A stretch of DNA of 64,000 nucleotides, taken from Bacteroidales bacterium UBA6267. GTDB lineage: Bacteria > Bacteroidota > Bacteroidia > Bacteroidales > UBA1556. Shown here piece after piece: positions 27,015 to 36,600 of this stretch; the stretch's first letter is position 1, and the number at the start of each line of letters is the position of its first letter. The DNA lies in assembly GCA_002440745.1 (NCBI GenBank), contig DJVB01000042.1, forward strand, positions 62,001 to 126,000. The letters are read 5' to 3'. The notes under the pieces are model-generated. The model was not told the DNA's origin. It saw nothing but the letters and a program-made list of their open reading frames with translations, and made no database searches. A program made the position numbers and the translations under genes.

Positions 27015-27054
27015 GTCCCCCTTTGAAAAGGGGGTGGCGAAGCCGGGGGATTGA
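27015..27054 (+). repeat. Palindromic dispersed repeat, copy 1
   Basis: Contains the self-complementary core CCCCCTTTGAAAAGGGGG, then a G/C-rich part ending in GGGGGATTGA. Two more copies follow at 27105 and 27235. The gap 26827-27417 holds only these repeats and AT-rich sequence, with no supported gene. Confidence 0.75.
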
Positions 27055-27104
27055 CAAATGCACTTTAATTGTAAAAATCTAGTATTTCATTGAACATTTT
27101 GTAA

Positions 27105-27150
27105 TCAATCCCCCGCCCTGCGGGCACCCCCTTTTCAAAGGGGGACGGGG
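27105..27150 (-). repeat. Palindromic dispersed repeat, copy 2, inverted
   Basis: Reverse-oriented copy beginning TCAATCCCCCGCCC and containing ACCCCCTTTTCAAAGGGGGA. Its G/C-rich arm has GCCCTGCGGGC where copies 1 and 3 have a GGCGAAGCC loop. Confidence 0.75.
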
Positions 27151-27234
27151 CTTATCCAAGAAGTTCGGTTCTTTAATCATTGAAATACAGTATTTTCCAA
27201 TACAATCCTTTACTTTAAATGCCATCCTTCACTC

Positions 27235-27274
27235 GTCCCCCTTTGAAAAGGGGGTGGCGAAGCCGGGGGATTGA
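27235..27274 (+). repeat. Palindromic dispersed repeat, copy 3
   Basis: Identical to copy 1 across about 40 bases. The sequence before it (ATCCTTTACTTTAAAT...) also resembles that before copy 1, so a larger unit was duplicated. Confidence 0.75.
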
Positions 27275-27417
27275 AAACTGCATTCTAATCATTGAATATC
27301 AATTACATATTTTAAAAAAATTTATTCCTCTTAAAAACAAACTATTGTTTAAATTTGCGCTCAATTATTTGGATGTGCTGCCAACAACATTTTGCAATAT
27401 TAAAAGCCATTTTTCCT

Positions 27418-28665
27418 ATGTTAATGCGACTTCTGTATTTAGTGATTTTCATGGTTGTTATCGACCTAATAAACCATTTCGGGCTGAAGGCTATGCTGAA
27501 GCGCATAAAAGACAGTTACTTTTACAAATACAACATAATCGCTTATTGGTCAGTGGCTTTTCTGATGGCAATTGTGCTTCTTATTTCGCTGTTAATCACC
27601 GGATATCCTCAATTGGACTATGAAAAATACCGTTTCTATTTTTACCTTTTTGCTTTTTGGTTAGTTTTTTATCTCCCTCGATTTGTCTTTAGTTTTTTTG
27701 TCGTCCTGCAAACCATATATTATCTTTTGAAAAATATCCGTTCAAGAAAAGGCAGTTATACGGTAAGGCGCAATATTAAAAGAAGTTACGTTGTTCAAAA
27801 AGCCGGATTGACTGTCGGGTTTCTTACCTTTCTAATTGTGATTTATGGAATCCTAATTGGGAAATCTGATTTTAAAGTCACCCAAATTGAGATTGAATTG
27901 GCCGAATTACCTGCCGCCTTCGATGGCTTTCGCATTGCGCAGTTTAGCGATGCACATTTAGGTAGTTTTTCCGATACAAAAATTGCCGAAAAAGGTTTTC
28001 AAATCCTTCAAAATCAGAAGCCTGACATGATTGTTTTTACAGGCGACATGGTGAATAATATTGCCGATGAGATTGAGCCGTATTTTGTGGCTTTGAGCAA
28101 ATTGGAGGCTCCTTATGGCAAGTTTTCGATACTTGGCAATCACGACATGAGCGATTATGTGAAATGGAAAAATTTTGATCTCAAGCGAGAATATTTATTG
28201 AAACTGATTCGCTATCAAGAGCGTTGTGGATTTCAGGTTTTGGAAAACGAAAACATCCTCATCCGCAAAGGCGATGCTGAAATTGCTCTGATTGGGGTAA
28301 ATAATTGGGGATTGCCCCCTTTTAAGCCTTATGGCGATTTGCACAAAGCCATGTCAGGCGTGGAAAATTCTGCGGTTAAAATACTTCTGTCCCACGACCC
28401 GAGCCATTGGAAGGAGCAGGTTTTAGCGAAGACCGACATTGATTTAACCCTTTCCGGACATACGCATGGAGCCCAAATGGGAATCATTTTGCCTTTCTTC
28501 AAATGGAGCCCCGTTCAATATATCTATACCTATTGGCATGGACTCTATCACATTAATAATCAGCATCTTTATGTAAATCCGGGTTTTGGATATATCGGTT
28601 TTCCGGGGAGAATTGGAATGCGTCCCGAAATCACTATTTTCACTTTGAAAAAGAAATATGAATAA
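27418..28665 (+). CDS. Membrane-anchored metallophosphoesterase
   Basis: About 415 residues. Four hydrophobic segments occupy roughly the first 150 residues (MLMRLLYLVIFMVVIDLI, then segments around 40, 75 and 140), and a calcineurin-like domain follows. Its motifs appear in order: FSDAHLGSF (D-x-H), FTGDMVNN (GD), LGNHDMSDY (GNHD), LSHDPSHW and SGHTHGAQMG (GHTH). The layout is that of the YkuE/YaeI type, which binds two metals and acts outside the membrane on phosphoesters such as UDP-sugar lipids; the substrate is unknown. The ATG at 27418 is chosen over an earlier in-frame start at 27355 because the membrane segment begins there. It overlaps aroK by eight bases. Confidence 0.88.
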   Translation: MLMRLLYLVIFMVVIDLINHFGLKAMLKRIKDSYFYKYNIIAYWSVAFLMAIVLLISLLITGYPQLDYEKYRFYFYLFAFWLVFYLPRFVFSFFVVLQTIYYLLKNIRSRKGSYTVRRNIKRSYVVQKAGLTVGFLTFLIVIYGILIGKSDFKVTQIEIELAELPAAFDGFRIAQFSDAHLGSFSDTKIAEKGFQILQNQKPDMIVFTGDMVNNIADEIEPYFVALSKLEAPYGKFSILGNHDMSDYVKWKNFDLKREYLLKLIRYQERCGFQVLENENILIRKGDAEIALIGVNNWGLPPFKPYGDLHKAMSGVENSAVKILLSHDPSHWKEQVLAKTDIDLTLSGHTHGAQMGIILPFFKWSPVQYIYTYWHGLYHINNQHLYVNPGFGYIGFPGRIGMRPEITIFTLKKKYE

Positions 28666-29182
28666 GCCCGTGCGAATATTTTTAATGGGATTTATGGGCG
28701 TAGGTAAAACCACCTTAGGCCGGCGAATGGCAAAGCAACTCTCCTATCAATTCATTGATTTAGACCTTTTTATCCAACAAAAAACCAATTGTTCCATTTC
28801 GGAATTATTCCAGAATGGCGAAGAACATTTCCGAAAAATCGAGACGGAAGCGCTTCGAGATTTGGCATCAATGACCAATGTGGTGATAAGTTTGGGCGGT
28901 GGCACACCGGCATTTAACGACAATATGGCGATTATTAGCCGGAGTTTTTCCATTTATGTTTACTTGCCCGAATCCGCTATATTTCAACGACTTATTGCAA
29001 GCCGAAATCCACGACCTTTGATAAAAGGATTAAACCACGACCAACTTAAAGAGTTCATTAGCAATAAATTAAAGGAAAGAGAAACATTTTACCGCCAAGC
29101 GAATATCACCATTGACGAACATAGGCCACAGTTGAGCAGCATCACAACCGCTATTGAGTCGCTGACGGAGGCGAGGGATTAG
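28658..29182 (+). CDS. aroK: Shikimate kinase
   Basis: 174 residues. The Walker A motif is GFMGVGKTTLGRRMA near residue 8, followed by FIDLDLFI, then SLGGGTPAF for shikimate binding, and RNPRPLI for the LID/adenine region. It phosphorylates shikimate with ATP in aromatic amino-acid synthesis. It overlaps the end of the metallophosphoesterase gene by eight bases (ATGAATAA), so translation is probably coupled. It converges with the next gene on the minus strand 40 bases away. Confidence 0.95.
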   Translation: MNKPVRIFLMGFMGVGKTTLGRRMAKQLSYQFIDLDLFIQQKTNCSISELFQNGEEHFRKIETEALRDLASMTNVVISLGGGTPAFNDNMAIISRSFSIYVYLPESAIFQRLIASRNPRPLIKGLNHDQLKEFISNKLKERETFYRQANITIDEHRPQLSSITTAIESLTEARD

Positions 29183-29222
29183 AAGACTTTGTTGCTTTTT
29201 TTTTAATCCAATTACTATTCAA

Positions 29223-29945
29223 TTAAAAAACCATTCCTCGTCCTTCCAAAATGTTCACATTAATTCCAATGCCGGCTTTTTGAACGTCAACTCCTTGATT
29301 TTCTTTAAACAACGGTGCAAGAGAGTAAACACCATACATACTTACCATACCCATCATTAGCCTCAGACTGATTCCATACTGAAACCTATTGAAACCATAA
29401 AAATCATCATTGGATTTAAACTTGGAAATGATGGATTGCTTGCCATCCGAATTTTTATAATTATTCACAAATCGCCCTCCTAACAAGTATTCCATATAAA
29501 AACCGCCCCCAAAGACCATAGTGGGTTTGGCAGGAGACCTAAACCATAACTCCACAGGTAAACAAAAAGATGTGGATATCATCAAGCTATTCTCATTAAA
29601 GAAACCTTTTTTGTATTGATGTGATTTATCGGAATCCACAGAAAAGCTTGTAAAATCATTCTCGCGCTTTACGACCAAATTATTTGAAAAACTCACCGAA
29701 CTTATATGTAAGGTTGGAACGAGACACACAAAAAACTTACTATCGCTATTATCCTTACGAAGATAAATCGGCACGGGAAATCCGATAAAAGCCGAAGTCT
29801 CCCATTTAGCCTTCATCAAATCGGCATCTTTTCCTTTAAATATCGGATAGGAAAAACCCACCTGACCAAAAGCAGAAAAACCATTAGAAATCAATACTAT
29901 AATAAAAACTAAACAAACTCGACACATCATAAAACTCATTAACAT
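29223..29945 (-). CDS. Predicted outer-membrane barrel-like protein
   Basis: About 240 residues. A signal peptide (MSFMMCRVCLVFIIVLISNG, cleaved after FSAFGQ) is followed by sequence rich in alternating hydrophobic residues (FVCLVPTLHISSVSFSNNLV, FGGGFYMEYLLGGRFV, FQYGISLRLMMGMVSMYGV), consistent with an 8-strand barrel. No specific family is recognised. The start is at 29945 or 29939; an earlier in-frame codon at 29972 lies inside the probable -7 box. It converges with aroK. Confidence 0.6.
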   Translation of the reverse strand: MLMSFMMCRVCLVFIIVLISNGFSAFGQVGFSYPIFKGKDADLMKAKWETSAFIGFPVPIYLRKDNSDSKFFVCLVPTLHISSVSFSNNLVVKRENDFTSFSVDSDKSHQYKKGFFNENSLMISTSFCLPVELWFRSPAKPTMVFGGGFYMEYLLGGRFVNNYKNSDGKQSIISKFKSNDDFYGFNRFQYGISLRLMMGMVSMYGVYSLAPLFKENQGVDVQKAGIGINVNILEGRGMVF

Positions 29946-29969
29946 TTTAAAATCAAAAAACAGACGGAG

Positions 29970-29977
29970 CAAAAATA
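29970..29977 (-). promoter_or_regulatory. Candidate -7 box for the barrel-like gene
   Basis: TATTTTTG on the minus strand, matching TAnnTTTG, 25 bases before the chosen ATG. It supports the shorter start. Confidence 0.4.
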
Positions 29978-30124
29978 AAGAATGCCAACATGACCAATAC
30001 TTTTACAATACTTAGTAAATGATTTTGTTACGGGGAGAGGGAATGAAGCGAAGTATTAATACGGACTTAAGAGCCTCATTACCAACACAAAATCACGTAA
30101 AAGTTCATCTTACGTCCCACATCT

Positions 30125-32578
30125 ATCTACAATAGTAGAAATTTTGAAGTTAAAATAGATATTGGTTTATCTTATGTCCCAATCTACAATAGTAGAAATT
30201 TTGATTTTGAATTAGACCTCATGCGACTTATGCGTGTTATATTCAATCTACAATAGTAGAAATTTTGATTTTGAATTAGACCACATAGCCACGGCCTACG
30301 CCTTTTTCATCTACAATAGTAGAAATTTTGATTTTGAATTAGACCGCTGAGCAATAGAACCAACATATCTTCATCTACAATAGTAGAAATTTTGATTTTG
30401 AATTAGACTCAGCGTATGAGTTAGCAGAATCCGTGTATCTACAATAGTAGAAATTTTGATTTTGAATTAGACTAAAATTTACCGTTTTGGACACCTTGAT
30501 CTACAATAGTAGAAATTTTGATTTTGAATTAGACTTCCTGACTTTAACAAATCTTTGGTGCGATCTACAATAGTAGAAATTTTGATTTTGAATTAGACAG
30601 TTTGAGAGGATCACCAATTTTATCGTATCTACAATAGTAGAAATTTTGATTTTGAATTAGACTGAAAAACAACTAACAAGGTTTTCACCAATCTACAATA
30701 GTAGAAATTTTGATTTTGAATTAGACATTTCGGTTTTTGTATTTCCGTTTTCATATCTACAATAGTAGAAATTTTGATTTTGAATTAGACATGAACCCAG
30801 AGGAAATGACATACTCAATCTACAATAGTAGAAATTTTGATTTTGAATTAGACCTCCATTTCTTTTTCCATGACAACTAAAATCTACAATAGTAGAAATT
30901 TTGATTTTGAATTAGACATTTCCATCTTTCTATAACATGTGTTCTAATCTACAATAGTAGAAATTTTGATTTTGAATTAGACCTCAAAGCGGCCAACAGA
31001 GCCATATTATCTACAATAGTAGAAATTTTGATTTTGAATTAGACATAAGCACTTTAGTAGCAGAAACAGTTATCTACAATAGTAGAAATTTTGATTTTGA
31101 ATTAGACTGCCTTTATTAATTCTCGTCTCCTTATATCTACAATAGTAGAAATTTTGATTTTGAATTAGACCACAACGCAAAATTAACAGCCGACATTACA
31201 TCTACAATAGTAGAAATTTTGATTTTGAATTAGACAAACCTTTTAAAAAAAGGTTCGACACTCATCTACAATAGTAGAAATTTTGATTTTGAATTAGACT
31301 TACAACGGATCTGACTTAGCCACTACCGATCTACAATAGTAGAAATTTTGAATTTGGGTTAGACACTCGAACAGGGCGAGAGTGTGGTCGATCTACAATA
31401 GTAGAAATTTTGAATTTGGGTTAGACTCCATGCCGTTTTCTTCGGCCCATTTAATATCTACAATAGTAGAAATTTTGAATTTGGGTTAGACTTAAGATTT
31501 ATGGTCAATATTTTCCTATATCTACAATAGTAGAAATTTTGAATTTGGGTTAGACTTGAGCGTTCTTAGTAGCTTCCATCACATCTACAATAGTAGAAAT
31601 TTTGAATTTGGGTTAGACCCGGTAAATACAAGCGTAAAATCAGATTATCTACAATAGTAGAAATTTTGAATTTGGGTTAGACTATAATCGAGCATTAACA
31701 GCTTCCGAAATATCTACAATAGTAGAAATTTTGAATTTGGGTCAGACAAAGATTGATGCTGAAATAGAATTGGTATCTACAATAGTAGAAATTTTGAATT
31801 TGGGTTAGACCACAGTTGCAAAGGTATGCCGCGAATAATATCTACAATAGTAGAAATTTTGAATTTGGGTTAGACTACCCGACTGTGGTCACCTCAGAGC
31901 TCTTAATCTACAATAGTAGAAATTTTGAATTTGGGTTAGACTTTTAAAAGCATTTGCATCTGGAGAACTATCTACAATAGTAGAAATTTTGAATTTGGGT
32001 TAGACTTGAGACTTTACAGCACAAGCCACGCGAATCTACAATAGTAGAAATTTTGAATTTGGGTTAGACATAATCTAACAAGTCTACAAGGAGCACATCT
32101 ACAATAGTAGAAATTTTGAATTTGGGTTAGACACAACAACAGGAACAGGATGGAAGATAGATCTACAATAGTAGAAATTTTGAATTTGGGTTAGACTTTC
32201 AAGATTCCTGATAAAATGTGGAATCGATCTACAATAGTAGAAATTTTGAATTTGGGTTAGACAAGAAGATTTTAGTCACATTCCAGAAAAAATCTACAAT
32301 AGTAGAAATTTTGAATTTGGGTTAGACAAAAAATCCGTTCTTTCCTTCAGTGGATATCTACAATAGTAGAAATTTTGAATTTGGGTTAGACCTATGCTGA
32401 GCGAATGGCCGGAAGATTAGATCTACAATAGTAGAAATTTTGAATTTGGGTTAGACAGTGTATATAGATCCTTAAAATAATGTAATCTACAATAGTAGAA
32501 ATTTTGAATTAGAATTTAGCATCATGGAAACGGTAGTATTTGATCTACAATAGTAGAAATTTTGAATTTGGGTTAGAC
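30125..32578 (-). CRISPR. Type V-A CRISPR array, 39 repeats and 38 spacers
   Basis: The repeat is 36 bases. Its transcribed (minus) strand ends in AATTTCTACTATTGTAGAT, the Cas12a crRNA handle with a TCTAC/GTAGA stem, followed by spacers of 26-30 bases. Counting from low coordinates, repeat 1 (30125-30160) is degenerate in its 5' part, as expected for the terminal one. Repeats 2-19 share one 5' part (GTCTAATTCAAAATC) and repeats 20-39 share another (GTCTAACCCAAATTC). Repeat 26 has one substitution, and repeat 38 (32485) lacks six bases. The leader and cas12a lie at the high-coordinate end, so the youngest spacers are near 32.5 kb. The handle is unchanged in all copies. Confidence 0.98.
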
Positions 32579-32814
32579 ACTAGGTCATCACAAAACCGTT
32601 GCAAATATACGAATAATCAAATCTATGAGTAATAAACTCATTTTGAGCTTCTTGACATTGATAAATTCAAGTCTTTTTAAACAATACGTCAATGAACCTA
32701 TAGGCAGTTCAATCCATTTATAACTTACAATTTGTCATACACATTGTGCAAATAAATGGAATACGCACAGAAGATAAAATCATTCAGGGTTGATATGGAA
32801 ATGAATTCGTGCAT
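32579..32814 (-). promoter_or_regulatory. CRISPR leader
   Basis: 236-base AT-rich non-coding stretch between the DinD-like gene and the first (leader-proximal) repeat. It contains short inverted repeats GAGT/ACTC and CTCA/TGAG (around 32627-32653) and a TATATTTG promoter-like box. The leader position is inferred from repeat orientation and the degenerate repeat at the far end. Confidence 0.6.
32602..32609 (-). promoter_or_regulatory. Candidate -7 box for the pre-crRNA
   Basis: TATATTTG on the minus strand fits TAnnTTTG and is 24 bases before the first repeat, so a transcript would start just ahead of the array. No well-spaced -33 element was seen. Confidence 0.45.
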
Positions 32815-33648
32815 TTATTCAATTTCAGTAAGATTTTGATTATTTTCCTCTAAAAAGTTTTTATTGGATATTATACTTCTGCCCAATTCTTTCTCAGTTT
32901 GTTTGCGCGCAACACCCGCAACCCCTCCTCCACGCTTTGCCACTTTTATATTTTCAACAAAAGTTTCGGGTTTCTCTTTCTGCGAGATTTCAGCGGTTAC
33001 TCTTTCGCCTAACATAGTGAAAATCAATTCCAAATCGGTCATGTGATCCCGCAAATTCTGGCTTTTCTTATCCAATCCTTTAAATTCTTTATAATCGGAT
33101 GGCGTCATACCAAAAGTAGCTTTCGATATTTCGGCAGTTAAAATGGCATAATCCTTTTCCATTGTTATTCCTCGTTCTTTCCATTCATCAGTCAAATTTT
33201 GCCTGATAGCGATTCCTCTCAAACGCTTATCAATCCAATCTTGCGGATAGCCTTTTTGCTCATAAAGCGCTTTCATGCGTTCTTGGGCAAGTTCCGGATT
33301 CTCTATTTCCTGCAAACGTTCGTATCCTACCTGCGACAACCACAGTTTAAATGGTTCAGCCTTAGCGGATGGGATGGACTGGATTATGCGCAATAAACCT
33401 TTTACATTGGCGCAATCAGTCGTTCGAAGTTTCCCATCTGAAGCATGGAGTTTCAACTGTCGACAAATTGTCGACAGTTCAATACCGGAAACCTTCTCAC
33501 GCTTTTTCATTTTAAACCAATAATCCCGTGGGTTGATGCTGTCGGTTAAAGTTTCCACAACATCAATGACGGAAAAATACCATTGATGCTCCTCTTCGTC
33601 CCATACTGAACGAATTTTCTTATCCTGAAATAATTTAATGTTGGTCAT
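32815..33648 (-). CDS. Bro-N / DinD-like protein between cas12a and the array
   Basis: 277 residues. The N-terminal ~110 residues (KIRSVWDEEEHQWYFSVIDV, then NPRDYWFKMKKRE, KGLLRIIQSIPS and KLWLSQVGYERL) match the Bro-N domain of phage antirepressor-like proteins. The C-terminal part has KGLDKKSQNLRDHM (190-203) and TDLELIFTMLGE, echoing the KGL-x-K-x-Q...DHM...TEL block of E. coli DinD, an SOS-induced protein reported to inhibit RecA. It begins 38 bases after cas12a on the same strand and may share its transcript. Related chromosomal genes are common in Bacteroidota, so a role in the CRISPR system is only a possibility. Confidence 0.75.
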   Translation of the reverse strand: MTNIKLFQDKKIRSVWDEEEHQWYFSVIDVVETLTDSINPRDYWFKMKKREKVSGIELSTICRQLKLHASDGKLRTTDCANVKGLLRIIQSIPSAKAEPFKLWLSQVGYERLQEIENPELAQERMKALYEQKGYPQDWIDKRLRGIAIRQNLTDEWKERGITMEKDYAILTAEISKATFGMTPSDYKEFKGLDKKSQNLRDHMTDLELIFTMLGERVTAEISQKEKPETFVENIKVAKRGGGVAGVARKQTEKELGRSIISNKNFLEENNQNLTEIE

Positions 33649-33686
33649 TATTAATTGATATTTAATTATTAGTTCAATTCATCTAT

Positions 33687-36600
33687 CTACCCCTGCACAT
33701 AGCTCAACCACTCTTTGTTGCTAATGGCCAATTTCACTTTTTTCAAATCTTCGGCTTTTTTGATTTGTTCAATAGCCCAAAGTCCCTTGCGGGCAATATT
33801 GTAGGCTCCGTTGGCATCGGCATCAACCGGCAAAACCGATTTCCACCGATTCGCCGAATCTTTTCCTTTTGCCAACTCTTCCCGACTGTCATAAAACTCA
33901 CCTTGTTCATTAGCAACCGGCGAAATCAAATAGTCAATCTCCGTATTTGTGATGCTATTTCGCATTTGCAAGGTCAACTTCAATAAATGTAATAACTTCT
34001 CAAAAAAGGATTTATCCGTCTGATTTACAATATTTTCCTTTACACATTCTCCCGATTTCCATTCAATTTTGTTCGCATCAAACAAATGCACAAATTCATC
34101 CGTAAGCAGTATCTCTCGGTTATCCCAACTGCTGTTTTTCTCCGGATTTCTAAAAGTTTCCACCCTTGTTTTGTTGGTACAAACCACCCAATTTGTTTTT
34201 GTTCCTTCAGCTTTGTTTGTAAAATTTAAATAATCAAACGAAAATTCAAACCAGTTGTTCCGAGCATTGTAGCGGATAGAATCGAATTTTCCAAAGAACG
34301 TTTTGGCCTTTTCCATGTTTTCATATTTCAAACTAAACAGATTCACAAACCCGGTTACAGGGTCCATTTTACTGGTATTCCAGGCAGGAATATAAAACAA
34401 AAATCCACTTTGTTTTCCAAGTTTCTGGAAACTTTCAAATTTGTTGGTCAACTGGTAAGCATTCAAACTTCCACCCATTTCGTTAATAGGTTTCTTCTTG
34501 TCAACTAAATAGTTAAGCTTATCAATCAACATTTGCTCAAATTTCTGATAAACCTGTTTTTCCACCTTTTGTCGGCCTCGCATAAAACCAAAATTCAAAT
34601 CCTCCAAAACCACAATTGCATTATATTTAACTATCAACTCTGCAATTTTATGAATCACCTGACTTAAATACCCTTCTTTCAATTCCTTAATCGTTTCAAT
34701 GGTTTTCCAATTTTTACGAGCTTCGTCTCGGTCGCCTTCTTTTCTATCTAACAAATCGTGGTAATTTGTGCGGTAAGTTTCACCATTATAGGTATTTATA
34801 ATTTCATTTAGCGAATACTGCTCTTTAATTCTCCCTTTAGAATCTATCAATGTCAAATAAAGCAAATGTCGCTCTCCCCTATCAATCCCAATCACATGAT
34901 TCTCTTCACTTTCCTTGATTGCTTCATTTACTTTCTGATTAATATTATTCAATCCCTCAGCCTTAAAATTCATAGTGATGGGCACATGAAACTGAAACTT
35001 GTCCATCGTATATCTTCTGTCTTTTATAATATCATAGTCAAAAACACTTTCCGCTTTTTTATTCAAGCTATTTTTGTTTTCGATGGATTGATTCGCTTTA
35101 TGAACTATAATATTTTCGTTTTTAATACTCGATTTCCGAAAGAAAACCTCAGCCTGTCCATTCAATTTATAAACAACATTTTGCAGATTTTTTTCATCGA
35201 AAAGCATTTTCCAATAAATAGTGTGCAGATTGGGAGTACCCTTGGAATAGGGAGAAAAATCTTTGTTGTAAATCTGGAAAAGATAAAGCTTGCCCTTATC
35301 TACGAAATCCATTAAGATATCCCAATTAATATTCTCCTCAAATATCTGATAACATGAAACTTCAACATCTTTATAGAATTCAGCAATATCTTTGTACTTT
35401 GATGTTTCTTTCCACGAAAACGGATAATGCTTATACGACTCATGTTTTGTAAATCCTTCCTTAAAATAATCGATAAGAGCATGAAGCGACTTTTCATACT
35501 CTTCTTCATTTACTTTTCTAAATTCAGTTTTAAATTTTCCTTTGTCATAAACATCAATTATTCGATTGATTGGTAAATTATATTTATTAACCGCAGGAGC
35601 GAAATTCTCACCTTTCGAACGAATAAATAATCTTGGAATATTTTTATTATCAGGTTTTTGGAAATCTAAAATTATCCTTTTAGCCGGACTCAATTGATAA
35701 TTCTTTTTGATTGATTCTTTTTCTTCAACTGAAAGTTTTTTGTTATTAATTCCAAGATAATAGTTTCCATCTTTAATAAAAAGTAATCCTGCTTTCGTTT
35801 CGTAATCCTGAGCCCAACCATTTAAAAAATAGCTGTTTTCAAAATTGAGTTTAATCTTCTCAGTGGAATATGGTTTTTGGGTCATATAATTTCGCACTTT
35901 GTTGTAGAGCGGTGTAATATTGTCCAATATGGAGCAAAGTGCTGAGAACTCCCCATAAAACTTATCATCTTTTTCCGCTTCATCACCTTGCCCGTGTAAA
36001 GGTTTTACAAACCATTGAATGGATTTAATAGCATCAAGAAAACCCTTAATCTTCTCTACATCTTTCTGATTTTGAGATAAATCCTTATTCTCATCATAAG
36101 GCTCAACAAGCAAAGAAGATATACTCTGGTAAAGGTTTTTATATTTCTCAAATAAGTTCCCCGACTTCTTTTCTTCATCACCAAAATCACCCAGGCCAGC
36201 AAAATAATCTTCAATTTTTTTGTGATAGTTTTGGTCTAAAAGCAATAAACATTCATTTAAAAACTGAATGGAATAGCTGTCCCGATTCCTAAAATACTTC
36301 TTCATTTCTTCTTGATATTTCTCAGATTCGGGCTTTAATTTCCCTTCGTAGTATTTTTCAGCATACCATTTGTCTAAAGCTTTCTGAATGATTCCCCAAT
36401 CGCCAAACATTTTTTGAGAAATTTCAGTAAGACTTAAATCATTTTTTAAGAAAACACCATTCAAATCAAATTCCTTCAATCCTTTGAGAAGTTTAACTAA
36501 TGAATGATTCGCAATTTCGCTATCATCTAACAGATAATGAGTTAACTCAACAATAAAACTATTCATTGTGTCTAAAACTTCCTGATCATTTTTGAATTGC

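Noticed and set aside
27219..27623. ORF overlapping the palindromic repeat and the metallophosphoesterase start
   Set aside because: It is out of frame with the recognised protein and partly composed of repeat sequence.
29945..29972. Earlier start for the barrel-like protein
   Set aside because: The sequence there contains a -7 box and the signal peptide begins at the later ATG.
31236..31263. Spacer containing AACCTTTTAAAAAAAGGTT, similar to 53375-53395
   Set aside because: The match to the window is a short low-complexity palindrome (about 16 bases) and does not cover the spacer, so it is not evidence of self-targeting.
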